A stretch of 53,609 bases of DNA from Candidatus Microgenomates bacterium (GTDB lineage: Bacteria; Patescibacteriota; Microgenomatia; Levybacterales; UBA12049). The notes beneath the pieces are model-generated. The model ran no database searches, was not told the DNA's origin, and was given only the letters and a program-made list of their open reading frames with translations. Made by a program: the position numbers and the translations under genes. This document shows positions 26,298 through 35,827 of the stretch, in pieces (positions within the stretch are counted from its first letter, which is position 1; every line of letters begins with the position of its first letter). The stretch covers positions 1-53,609 of the forward strand of contig JANWKV010000033.1 of assembly GCA_025451195.1 (NCBI GenBank). The letters run 5' to 3'.

Positions 26298-26450
26298 TTA
26301 TTTGGGTGACTTTTTGTTTGATATTTTTCCCCCGTGTCTAACATTATTAAGCCATAATTTCAGCGCTCTCAAATAAAATTCAGTTACCGGTCGCTGTGCA
26401 TGCGCTAATTTTGCTTGTTGCCATGTCTTTGGCTTTTTCTCGGCATTCAT
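26298..26450 (-). CDS. small ORF upstream of fmt (50 aa, not in ORF track)
   Basis: MNAEKKPKTWQQAKLAHAQRPVTEFYLRALKLWLNNVRHGGKISNKKSPK, stop 5 nt before fmt GTG. Confidence 0.5.
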   Translation of the reverse strand: MNAEKKPKTWQQAKLAHAQRPVTEFYLRALKLWLNNVRHGGKISNKKSPK

Positions 26451-26454
26451 AATT

Positions 26455-26994
26455 TTACAGTTCTATTAAATCAAATACTTCCTCACCCTTTTCATTTTTG
26501 CGGGATTTGTAGAGTTTTCCTTTTTGTTCCAAAACCCTTTTTGGGAATAATATTCCCTGTAGATGATCGAATTCATGTTGAATAATTGTTGCAAAAAATC
26601 CACTATATGTTTTTGTGCGTTTTTTACCTTTTTCATCTGTAAATTCAATTTTTGCTTTTGGAAAGCGTTTTACAGTGCCCCAAATATCTTTTAGGGATAA
26701 ACATCCTTCAAGCCTTGAATTTTTTTTGGGCATTTTTTTTAACTCCGCATCTCCAATAAGTGTTACTTTTGGATTAATAAAAATTGAAAACGGTGCAGTT
26801 TTATTTTCCTTAATAATAAAAATTTGCAGTGATTTTCCAACCTGGGGAGCAGCGAGTCCTATTCCTTCCGGATCCTTTGTATTCATTAAAGTGACTTTCA
26901 TATCTTCGATAAGAGATAATATTGCGTCGTTTATTTGGGAAATAGATTTGGCAACGGATGATAAAACCGGACTTGGTGCCTGAACAATTTCCAT
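26455..26994 (-). CDS. def: peptide deformylase
   Basis: GIGLAAPQVGKSLQIF, EGCLSLKDIWG, IIQHEFDHLQGILF. Confidence 0.95.
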   Translation of the reverse strand: MEIVQAPSPVLSSVAKSISQINDAILSLIEDMKVTLMNTKDPEGIGLAAPQVGKSLQIFIIKENKTAPFSIFINPKVTLIGDAELKKMPKKNSRLEGCLSLKDIWGTVKRFPKAKIEFTDEKGKKRTKTYSGFFATIIQHEFDHLQGILFPKRVLEQKGKLYKSRKNEKGEEVFDLIEL

Positions 26995-27018
26995 GAGGCT
27001 ATTATAGCAAACTATTTT

Positions 27019-29286
27019 TTACTTTTCCCCCCAGGATTTTAGGGCGCTTTTAACAGCGCTGTCGTTTGGAACAAGGTTTTCTAATATATAGTGCATTGTG
27101 TTAACCGCTTCCTTTTCTTCCTGGGGGTTTTTCACTAAATTATTTTTATCAACAGCCTGACTTCTGAGCATTAATCCCAATGCATAATAAGCATCTCTGT
27201 AGTCGGGTTTAAGCTTCACGGTTTCCTGTAATATTGAAATTGCTTTGTCTATTTGATTGCTTTCTTGTGCATACAAAAGTCCTCTGTTGTAATCTATTTT
27301 TGCATCTGTTGGTGCTAAGCTGTGCGCTTTATCTATTGCGTCTATCGCGGGTTGTAAAAACTGCGCATTTGCCTGAGTGAATGTATACATGATTCTCACT
27401 CTTGTTTTCCAAAAAACCAGATAATTTGGATGATTTGTTGTTACATCATCACTTGCAGCAATTGCTTCCTGGACAAGTTTGCTTGCGTTTGTCGCATCTT
27501 TTTGTTGAGCAAAAGCGATTGCAAGATTAGCATCGTTTATTGACATTTCGTCTCTAAAAACTGGTTCGTCCGGTCTTGCTTCTACCGCTTTATGGATTGG
27601 GTTGTATGCCATCTGGTACTGCCCGACTTTATCCAGATTACTCGCGTAGCCGTATTCTCTGTCAGCCTGCCAGAATACCAAAAGCATATAAATAAGATAG
27701 ATGCCAATTATGCACATAACGCTTATTCCAATTTTTTGCCCGTAACCAATTTCAATATTGCTGGAATTTGCAGTTGGGAAAATAATGGCATTTTGTTGAT
27801 TTAGATAGTCATTAATAAAAAGAACAAGAAGGGGAATTATAAAAAGATAAATATTAACAATTACAACAGAGAATCCAAAAAAATTGGAAATTAAAATAGT
27901 TAAAAATGCGGTAATAAGGGAAAGCGACAAAAGCTTGTCATCTACAATTTTGCTTATATTTTCTTTTTTCTCCGGAGTTTTTCTGGAGAATAAATAAAAA
28001 TCCTTAGTGAATAAATATAAAAATAATCCAATAAAACTGAGATATGTAAGCAGTCCAAAAGCCCCTGTTGTTGCGAGATAATTCAGATATTCATTGTGAG
28101 CCTTGTTATAAAGATAATCCCATTCGGATGTTAAATTATGTCCTGCCGGCCTGTATTGATAATAAGCAAAAGCAAATGTTTCAACTCCTGTCCCAAAAAT
28201 CGGATTATGAAGCCATGCCTTAATTGCCCCCTGCCATACAAAAGCGCGGATTTTGCCGGAGTCTGTTCCGCCCAATTCTCCAAGAGGAATAATCTTATTT
28301 GCAGGAGGACTCTCAACAGGTTTTGTCCCGTAGGTTTTAGAACCGGAGGCAATTTTCTGATTGATAAAATTTGCAATTCCCGAGTAAGCAAATTTATTAA
28401 TCTGTTGTATTGGGGAGCCGATAAAAAATGTTATGAGAAAAAGAGAAAGCGCAAATAGTCCAACGTGTTTTAGTTTTTTAATACTCTCTTTGGAAAGAAG
28501 TATATATCCCAAAAAGAAAAAAACCAAAGAAATTCCAAGAGCAATAAATCCGCCTTTTGATTCGGTATAAATAAAATCAAGATAGAAAAGTAAGGTCAGC
28601 AGAAAATAATACACGGAAGAAACCACTTTTCCTTTTTTTGCTTTTGCAAGAGAAAAGTACATGCTTATTGGAATAAGAATGCAAAGGTAGGCTGACAGCC
28701 AGTCCGGCTGACCCATCGTTGAGAAAATTCTAACTTTTGGCTGGAATGCATCGGTCCAGCAGGAAACATCTAAATTTCCCCTAAACAAAAGACACGTGGG
28801 GTCATAACCAAAATGGGAGGGAAGTCCCCATAAAGAAACAATAAGTCCGGATACAAGACTGATTTTTAAAATCCTTATAATTGTTTTTTTGACTTCGGTT
28901 ATATTTGTCGCGAAAGCGTAATAAAGAAAAATATAGGTAATTGTGGAAAGAAGTCCACCGTTAAATCTTGAGTAGTATCCCCACCATGAAACGTGCCTAT
29001 CTAAAGAAAAAATTGTCGAAATTATTTGGGATAACAAAAAAAGCAAAAGGGGAATATCAAGAATCGTCCGCTGAATTTTAAATTGTCTAAGGGCAATCAT
29101 TTTTGATGTCCACATAACTCCTATGATTATTGCCAAAATAAAGGTAAGCCACATTTTGTTAAATTCAAAGAGTTCGGAAGTGTCACCCCAAAAAATAATA
29201 GGAACAAGAAGAAAAATTAAATAAAAAGACCAACGGATAACGATATTACAAAATGAAACAAAACGCATAATGCTAACAAAAATCAT
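27019..29286 (-). CDS. O-antigen ligase/Wzy-like membrane protein with C-terminal TPRs (start near 29286/29268; ORF extends to 29574)
   Basis: Many TM segments, GTGVETFAFAYYQYRP..., KAHNEYLNYLATTGAFGLLTYL; C-terminal tetratricopeptide repeats. Confidence 0.85.
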   Translation of the reverse strand: MIFVSIMRFVSFCNIVIRWSFYLIFLLVPIIFWGDTSELFEFNKMWLTFILAIIIGVMWTSKMIALRQFKIQRTILDIPLLLFLLSQIISTIFSLDRHVSWWGYYSRFNGGLLSTITYIFLYYAFATNITEVKKTIIRILKISLVSGLIVSLWGLPSHFGYDPTCLLFRGNLDVSCWTDAFQPKVRIFSTMGQPDWLSAYLCILIPISMYFSLAKAKKGKVVSSVYYFLLTLLFYLDFIYTESKGGFIALGISLVFFFLGYILLSKESIKKLKHVGLFALSLFLITFFIGSPIQQINKFAYSGIANFINQKIASGSKTYGTKPVESPPANKIIPLGELGGTDSGKIRAFVWQGAIKAWLHNPIFGTGVETFAFAYYQYRPAGHNLTSEWDYLYNKAHNEYLNYLATTGAFGLLTYLSFIGLFLYLFTKDFYLFSRKTPEKKENISKIVDDKLLSLSLITAFLTILISNFFGFSVVIVNIYLFIIPLLVLFINDYLNQQNAIIFPTANSSNIEIGYGQKIGISVMCIIGIYLIYMLLVFWQADREYGYASNLDKVGQYQMAYNPIHKAVEARPDEPVFRDEMSINDANLAIAFAQQKDATNASKLVQEAIAASDDVTTNHPNYLVFWKTRVRIMYTFTQANAQFLQPAIDAIDKAHSLAPTDAKIDYNRGLLYAQESNQIDKAISILQETVKLKPDYRDAYYALGLMLRSQAVDKNNLVKNPQEEKEAVNTMHYILENLVPNDSAVKSALKSWGEK

Positions 29287-29327
29287 CGTAGCATATTGGA
29301 AATGTGCGGGCAAGATGGTATCATACG

Positions 29328-29432
29328 TAAATATCAAATCACAAATTACAAATCCCAAATAATTCTTAAACAAAAGTTCTTGCAATTCAAAAATAATTGA
29401 TACTTGGAGCTTGGAATTTGAGATTTGGGATT
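29328..29432. repeat. AAATCCCAAAT-type inverted repeat region
   Basis: caaatcccaaat (left) and atttgggattt (right) in inverted orientation with related AT-rich units. Confidence 0.6.
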
Positions 29433-29439
29433 TATCAAT

Positions 29440-30537
29440 ATGCTTTCTTTTTTTAATCAATTTTTTAGTTTTTTCAGTAGTGACATAGGAATTGACCTCG
29501 GTACCGCAAATACTCTGGTTTTTGTTAAGGGGAAAGGGATTATGATACGCGAGCCATCGGTAATTGCACGGCATAAAAAAACCAAGCAGGTTTTGGCAAT
29601 CGGAAGTGAGGCAAAAAAAATGATTGGAAAAACCCCGGCAACAATTGAGACGGTAAGGCCTTTAAGAGGAGGAATAATTGCCGATTTTGATGCAACAGAA
29701 GTAATGATCTCCCACTATATTGAGGAAGTTCACCAGACTGTATCTGTTTTAAACAGGCCGTTTGTTCACCCAAAAGTTGTGATAGGTATTCCCTCAAGCG
29801 TTACGGAAGTACAACGCCGCGCGGTTTGGGAAGCGGCACTTGGAGCCGGCGCAAGAGAGGCATATTTAATTGAAGAATCGATGGCTGCTGCAATTGGGGC
29901 AGGTGTAAGCGTTTTTTCTCCAACAGGAATTATGATGGTTGATGTTGGCGGGGGGACAACAGAGATTGCAGTTATTTCTCTTGGTGGAATTGTTGTCAAT
30001 AAATCTTTAAGAATTGCAGGAGACAATATGGACGAGGCAATAGTGCATTATATAAGACTTAGGCACGGACTTTTACTTGGGGAACGTACCGCCGAAGAGT
30101 TAAAAATAAAAATTGGCAGCGCTTACGAAGCAAGACCCACTCATTCCAAATTAAAAAGCGAGGAGGAAAAAGAAGCGGATAAAATGGCAATTGTCAGAGG
30201 ACGCGATATAGAAACAGGGCTCCCAAAAAGTTTACGCATTTCCGAAGTTGAAGTTAGGGAAGCATTATCCCCTGTGCTTTCCCAAATTATAGAAGGTATA
30301 GCAGAAGTTGCGGAAGACGCGCCACCTGAGTTAACAGCGGATATTCTGGAACATGGAATTTTACTAACAGGCGGCGGGGCACTTTTGCCAGGATTTGACA
30401 GGCTAATTGTTGAAAGAACACATATTCCGGTTATTGTTGCCGAGGATCCATTAACTACTGTTGTGAGGGGGACAGGAAAAGTTTTGGAAGACAAAGAACT
30501 TCTATCGCGTGTTAAAGTGACCGGCGGACTGCAGTAA
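29440..30537 (+). CDS. mreB: rod shape-determining protein MreB
   Basis: DIGIDLGTANTLVFVKGKGIMIREPSV, MMVDVGGGTTEIAVISLGGIV, LLTGGGALLPGFD. Confidence 0.97.
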   Translation: MLSFFNQFFSFFSSDIGIDLGTANTLVFVKGKGIMIREPSVIARHKKTKQVLAIGSEAKKMIGKTPATIETVRPLRGGIIADFDATEVMISHYIEEVHQTVSVLNRPFVHPKVVIGIPSSVTEVQRRAVWEAALGAGAREAYLIEESMAAAIGAGVSVFSPTGIMMVDVGGGTTEIAVISLGGIVVNKSLRIAGDNMDEAIVHYIRLRHGLLLGERTAEELKIKIGSAYEARPTHSKLKSEEEKEADKMAIVRGRDIETGLPKSLRISEVEVREALSPVLSQIIEGIAEVAEDAPPELTADILEHGILLTGGGALLPGFDRLIVERTHIPVIVAEDPLTTVVRGTGKVLEDKELLSRVKVTGGLQ

Positions 30538-30542
30538 AAGTT

Positions 30543-31313
30543 ATGGCAAAAAGGCAAATTCTTTTTCTTGTATTTATATTCTGCGCTATTGTTGCGTTTT
30601 TTACCCTTTTTTTTATTAGTGATAGCAGGGGTTATATCCAAACAGTATTTTCAGGTCCTCAAACTGTCCTTTTGCATCTTTTTCAGATTTTTAAAATTTC
30701 CGATGGAAAGACCCAGCAAGAAAATAAAGCTCTTACGCTGGAACTTGCAAAAATGAATTTAATAAAAGCTGACAATGCATCACTTCACGATCAGTTTTTA
30801 ACGTCAAATCCTCCAAATAAAAATTTATTGCCCGCGCAAATTGTCGGAATGCCTTCATTTTTGCCCGGTATATCAATGCCGGAAGGATACATTCTGCATG
30901 CAGGTAAGAAAGAAAAGGTTTTTATAAATGCACCAATAATTTATAAAGATAATTTAATAGGTAAAGTTGTTAATTTGGAAGACCATTTTTCAAAAGTTAT
31001 TCTTGTTTCAAATAAAAACATGTCTTTTTCAGGTAAAACAACAGATACCGGGGCAACGGGAATTATTAAGGGAACGGGAAATGGAACAATAATATTTGAC
31101 AACGTATTGCTTTCCGATACTTTAAAGGTTGGGGATATTGTTGTGACAAGCGGAGAAGTAGACATAAACGGCAAAGGTTTTCCACCCGATCTTGTTGTTG
31201 GTAAAATTACATCGGTTGAAAAAAATCCAAGCAGCCTTTTTCAAAGAGCAAGTGTAGCGTCTCTTATAAATTTTAGTAAACTCACAAACGTTTTTGTTTT
31301 ATTATCGGACTGA
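30543..31313 (+). CDS. mreC: rod shape-determining protein MreC
   Basis: Position after mreB; TM plus PAQIVGM..., GLIGKVV-like, DNVLLSDTLKVGDIVVTSG. Confidence 0.85.
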   Translation: MAKRQILFLVFIFCAIVAFFTLFFISDSRGYIQTVFSGPQTVLLHLFQIFKISDGKTQQENKALTLELAKMNLIKADNASLHDQFLTSNPPNKNLLPAQIVGMPSFLPGISMPEGYILHAGKKEKVFINAPIIYKDNLIGKVVNLEDHFSKVILVSNKNMSFSGKTTDTGATGIIKGTGNGTIIFDNVLLSDTLKVGDIVVTSGEVDINGKGFPPDLVVGKITSVEKNPSSLFQRASVASLINFSKLTNVFVLLSD

Positions 31314-31315
31314 TT

Positions 31316-31744
31316 ATGGATAAGTTTTTTCTTGCAATATGTTTTTTTCTGGCGGTAATGCTTGAAACAACTGTAATTCAATTGCCGTTTGTACTGCTTT
31401 TACTTTTGGTTACAACAATATTTTATAGAACAGAATGGATTTTTATTGTCGGATTAATTTTGGGAATAATTATAGACGGATTAACTTTCAGACATCTTGG
31501 AGAAACAAGTTTATTTTATATTATTTTTTTACTGTTTGTCTTTCTGTACGAACAAAAATTTGAACTTAAGACAGTAGCCTTTGCCGCTCTCATGTCTTTT
31601 GTCGGGAGTTTTTTCTTTTTTCTAGTTTTTGGCTCACAAGTTTTTATCCTACAACTTATTGCCGCAACAATAATAGGATCATTGTTTTTTCTAGCATTTT
31701 CCAGAATAAAAACGCCCGTTGCCAAAAAATATAATGTTGAATGA
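31316..31744 (+). CDS. mreD: MreD-like membrane protein
   Basis: Multi-TM protein following mreC. Confidence 0.65.
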   Translation: MDKFFLAICFFLAVMLETTVIQLPFVLLLLLVTTIFYRTEWIFIVGLILGIIIDGLTFRHLGETSLFYIIFLLFVFLYEQKFELKTVAFAALMSFVGSFFFFLVFGSQVFILQLIAATIIGSLFFLAFSRIKTPVAKKYNVE

Positions 31745-31756
31745 TATAATTAAGTT

Positions 31757-32653
31757 ATGCTTGAAAAACCGGAGAACATAGAAATAAGTCTTCACAAGAT
31801 ATATGCGTTGGATGGATTGGAACTAGATGGAATATTGTTTGCCCCAAAAGAAAAAACAAATAAAATCATAATTCATATCCATGGAAAAGAAGGTCATTTT
31901 ATTCAAAATCATTTTGTTACTTATATGGGGTACACATACCCTAATCATGGATTTTCCTTCTTAACTTTTAACAACAGAGGGCATGATTATATGGCAGATA
32001 TGTTAAAAAAATCAGCAAATGGTTTTGAATGGACTACGCACGGTGCAGCATATGAACAAATAGAAGAAGCGCCTCTTGATATTAACGGAGTAATTGAATA
32101 TGTATTTGGTTTGGGATATAAAGAGATAATTTTACAAGGTCATAGTTTGGGGCCTCATAAAATTTCTTATTATTTGGGAAATAATCCAAAACATGATATT
32201 TCGAAAGTTATATTAATTTCTACGGCAGATTTTAGGTTCTTATTGGAAACAACTGTGCCTGATTGGAGGGAGAATTCCAAAAAATCAAAAGAAATGATTG
32301 AAAACGGAAAAGGAAATGAACTTATGTCCGTTAAGCTCTGGAGTAATTCACCTGTTAGCGCAAAAACATTTTGGCATTATTCAAAGCCTGATTCAAACAC
32401 ATGGGTTTTTAATTTTAGTGTTCCAGAATTGCCCTTTAAATACTTTAATACGATTACAAAACCGATATTGGTTGTTTTGCCGGACGATGATTTTGGTAGT
32501 GGTACACCGGTTAATCAAGAAATAGAAATGCTTCATCAACAAACAATTAGTAAAGATTTAACATGTTTTGTCATAAAAAATGCAGTGCATAATTTTGCTT
32601 CAAAAGAAAAAGAATTGGTAGAAAAAATAACAGACTGGTTAAAAAGATATTAG
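31757..32653 (+). CDS. alpha/beta hydrolase
   Basis: IIIHIHGKEGHF..., EIILQGHSLGPHKISYYL nucleophile elbow. Confidence 0.8.
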   Translation: MLEKPENIEISLHKIYALDGLELDGILFAPKEKTNKIIIHIHGKEGHFIQNHFVTYMGYTYPNHGFSFLTFNNRGHDYMADMLKKSANGFEWTTHGAAYEQIEEAPLDINGVIEYVFGLGYKEIILQGHSLGPHKISYYLGNNPKHDISKVILISTADFRFLLETTVPDWRENSKKSKEMIENGKGNELMSVKLWSNSPVSAKTFWHYSKPDSNTWVFNFSVPELPFKYFNTITKPILVVLPDDDFGSGTPVNQEIEMLHQQTISKDLTCFVIKNAVHNFASKEKELVEKITDWLKRY

Positions 32654-32695
32654 ATTTGATCTATTTCGTCAATTTAGCTATACTAAAATTGCTTT

Positions 32696-34090
32696 ATGCC
32701 CACGTTTGATTTTAAAACGTATATTTCTCCTTTTACCTGGCGCTATGGATCTACAGAAATGCGCCAAATTTTTTCCGAACAACATAAATATGAGCTTTGG
32801 CGTAAGATTTGGGTAACAGTTGCGCAGGTTCAAAAAAATGCCGGACTTGTTTCTTTGGAGGAGCTTGAGGATTTGCAAAAAAATCAAAATGAAATCAACA
32901 TCGAACGAATTCTGGAAATAGAAAAAGAAACAAAACACGATACAGTTGCGGCAATTAAAGAATTCGCAGAAAAAGCAAAAGTAGGCGGAGGGAAAATCCA
33001 TCTAGGTCTTACAAGCATGGATGTTGTAGATAATACTCAAGCACTTCAAACAAAAGAAGCTCTGATTCTCGTTGAAAAAAATCTTAAGGAAGTTATGAAA
33101 CTTTTTGCGCAAAAAGCAGAAGAGTTTGCAGAAACAGTTTGTTTGGGATACACGCACTTACAGCCGGCAGAACCGACAACAGTTGGATACAGAATAGCAT
33201 TTTATTTACAAGATCTTTTAATAGACTACGAAACACTGCAATTTATAAAAAGTTTACCGTTTGGCAAAGGAATAAAAGGGGCGGTTGGGACTCAGGCAAG
33301 CTTTTCACAGCTCTATAAAAACAAAAATATAGAGCCTTTACAGATGGAAAAAGAAATTATGCAAATATTGGATATTAGGTCTGTAGATATATCTACTCAA
33401 GTTTACAGTAGAAAGATAGATTTTTTGGTTTTAACACTTTTGACAAGTATTTCAAGTTCTGTTGCAAAATTTGCTGCGGATTTAAGGATTTTACAATCAC
33501 CAACAATTGGAGAGTGGTCCGAGCCGTTTGGAACAACCCAAGTTGGAAGTAGCGCGATGCCTTTTAAGAAAAACCCAATCAATAGTGAAAAGATTTGCAG
33601 TCTTTCCCGGATGATTGAAGGATATCCTCAAGTTGCGCTCCAAAATGCCAGCCATTCATATTTGGAAAGGACGCTTGATGATAGTGCAAACCGCCGCGTT
33701 ATTATGCCGGAAGCATTTTTGGCAGTTGATGAAATATTGATGACAGCAAAAAAGATAATCAGTGGTTTGGTAATTAACAAAGAGAGAATTGCATACAATC
33801 TTTCTTTATATGCGCCATTTTTAGCGAGTGAATCAATTCTTATGGAATCGTCTAAAAAGGGAGCTGACAGACAGAAAATGCATGAAGTCCTAAGAGAAAT
33901 TGCAATGAAGGCTTGGGCAGAAGTTGCTCAGGGCAAAGAAAATTCGATGAGTAGCATGCTTAAAGAAAGTCCGGATATAGTTAAGTATGTCTCTAAAGAA
34001 GATCTTGAAAAATTAATTGATGTAACATCTCATATAGGTACAGCAGTAAAAAGAGCTAAAGAAATTGCAAATAAAGTTAAACAGTTGTAA
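32696..34090 (+). CDS. purB: adenylosuccinate lyase
   Basis: KHDTVAAIKEFAEK, HLGLTSMDVVDN, GYTHLQPAEPTTVGYR, GSSAMPFKKNPINSEKI. Confidence 0.95.
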   Translation: MPTFDFKTYISPFTWRYGSTEMRQIFSEQHKYELWRKIWVTVAQVQKNAGLVSLEELEDLQKNQNEINIERILEIEKETKHDTVAAIKEFAEKAKVGGGKIHLGLTSMDVVDNTQALQTKEALILVEKNLKEVMKLFAQKAEEFAETVCLGYTHLQPAEPTTVGYRIAFYLQDLLIDYETLQFIKSLPFGKGIKGAVGTQASFSQLYKNKNIEPLQMEKEIMQILDIRSVDISTQVYSRKIDFLVLTLLTSISSSVAKFAADLRILQSPTIGEWSEPFGTTQVGSSAMPFKKNPINSEKICSLSRMIEGYPQVALQNASHSYLERTLDDSANRRVIMPEAFLAVDEILMTAKKIISGLVINKERIAYNLSLYAPFLASESILMESSKKGADRQKMHEVLREIAMKAWAEVAQGKENSMSSMLKESPDIVKYVSKEDLEKLIDVTSHIGTAVKRAKEIANKVKQL

Positions 34091-35039
34091 TTCTCTGGAC
34101 TATATTTAATACATCCATTGCACATCCCCAGGAGAGAGTGACACCAGCACCACCATGTCCATAGTTATGAATTACAACTTTGTCGTCATATTTTTCAGGT
34201 TCAATCCTTATTTTTTCTCTTGCAGGCCTAAGACCTACTTTTACTTCCATAATTTCAACATTTTTAAAATGTGGAAAAATTGCAGCACATTTTTTTAATA
34301 TTTCTTTTGTGTCTTTTGGATCTTCCTTTAAATTCCAGTCATTTTTTTGTGCAGTGCCACCCAAAACAATATCATTAAGTCTTGGAATTATATAAGCCAG
34401 GCTATTTGGGCCCTCTTCTTCAAAAACAGAATAATCAAATCCATTGGGTTTAATTTTTACAATCTGTCCGCGCACAGGATAGACAGATTTATCATTAAAT
34501 AATTCTCTTGAGCCAAGACCTGTACAATTAATTACAATTTTATTTTTTTCTAAAGCCTCTTTAATATTTTTAACTTCTTTTTTGATTATTTTTCCGCCCA
34601 ATTTTTTAAACTTTCTAACCAAATAGTCCATATAGTGATCGGTATCCATTACGAGTCCGTCAATTTCATATCCGTCAATATAGTCTTTCGCCAGTCTTTT
34701 TTTAGAAATTCTTCTAAAACTTTTAACACCGGCTTTCCACCAGGGATCCTCTTTTTTGTCGGTAAAAAACTCTGTAACTATTGTTGTTTTACAACCGTGG
34801 TCAATATCTTTTAACACCTCTTTTTGAAAGAACTCTAAAGATTTTTTTGCCCAATTAGGTACCTTTTCCAAAGGCCCGCAAATAAAGGGGTACCAAACGG
34901 CGGCTGCTTTATTAGATGTTGTAAAGGGTGGTAAGTCTTTTGCCCAGATTGTTACCTTGAATCCATTTTTAAGAAGGAGAATTCCTGTAGAAAGGCCTGA
35001 AACTCCAGCTCCCAAAACCAAAATAGATGATTTTGCCAT
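34077..35039 (-). CDS. D-amino-acid oxidase-like FAD oxidoreductase
   Basis: SILVLGAGVSGLSTGILLLKNGFKVTIWAKDLPPFTTSNKAAAVWYPF, NCTGLGSRELFND, HNYGHGGAGVTLSWGCA. Confidence 0.85.
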   Translation of the reverse strand: MAKSSILVLGAGVSGLSTGILLLKNGFKVTIWAKDLPPFTTSNKAAAVWYPFICGPLEKVPNWAKKSLEFFQKEVLKDIDHGCKTTIVTEFFTDKKEDPWWKAGVKSFRRISKKRLAKDYIDGYEIDGLVMDTDHYMDYLVRKFKKLGGKIIKKEVKNIKEALEKNKIVINCTGLGSRELFNDKSVYPVRGQIVKIKPNGFDYSVFEEEGPNSLAYIIPRLNDIVLGGTAQKNDWNLKEDPKDTKEILKKCAAIFPHFKNVEIMEVKVGLRPAREKIRIEPEKYDDKVVIHNYGHGGAGVTLSWGCAMDVLNIVQRITTV

Positions 35040-35079
35040 CCGAAGCTATTATATTAAAGCAAAAAAAGAATGCAAGAGG

Positions 35080-35676
35080 TTATTCAGAGATGAAATCGAT
35101 AGAGTTTGTATCGGGTAAGTTTTTCTTTATAATTTCAGCATATTTTGAAGGATTTGGAATTGATTCAAGAATTATTGTTTCTTTAATTGCTGGGTTGAAA
35201 ATATCAACATTCCCGTAATTAAAAATCCTTCCCAATAAATTTTGAGATAATTCAACTTCTTGAGTAAAATTACATAAGTAAATTTCTTCTTTTCTACTTA
35301 TTATTCCATGCATATGTCTAATATCTTTTTTATTTATTTCATAGTGATTGGAAATCCATTTAATACCAATCGTTAGCATTAAAAAAAATTTTACAGAGTT
35401 TAGTATTACAAAAATAACAAAGTATAAGGGCATTAAATTAGTCTGTAAATTAAGGGGAAAATGAAGGTAAATTGGAGGTAATTTTACAAAAAGGTATAGA
35501 CTGTCAAAGAAAATTTCTATAGCAACAAAACTTAAAATAATACAGTAAATGCTTTTTCTTAGAATTATCCTTTCCGGAGGGTCTCTTGAATCACCAAAAT
35601 ACCTTTCGCTTGATAGCGGATTTTTTATTCTAAAGCCATCCCTATTTAAGAAGCTCCTTCTGAATATTGTCGGCAT
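35080..35676 (-). CDS. bacterial PH (bPH2/DUF304)-like membrane protein
   Basis: NHYEINKKDIRHMHGIISRKEEIYLCNFTQEVELSQNLLGRIFNYGNVDIFN... Confidence 0.6.
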   Translation of the reverse strand: MPTIFRRSFLNRDGFRIKNPLSSERYFGDSRDPPERIILRKSIYCIILSFVAIEIFFDSLYLFVKLPPIYLHFPLNLQTNLMPLYFVIFVILNSVKFFLMLTIGIKWISNHYEINKKDIRHMHGIISRKEEIYLCNFTQEVELSQNLLGRIFNYGNVDIFNPAIKETIILESIPNPSKYAEIIKKNLPDTNSIDFISE

Positions 35677-35827
35677 ATTTCTGATTCTAAAAACATAAAA
35701 GATAAATTCTTAAAATATGCCTATAACACTATTATACCACTCTTTGCAAGTTAAATATCCTTAAGTTTTCTAATTTAATCTGAAATATCTATTGACTTAT
35801 GACTTATAGTATCTTAATATAAGAGAT

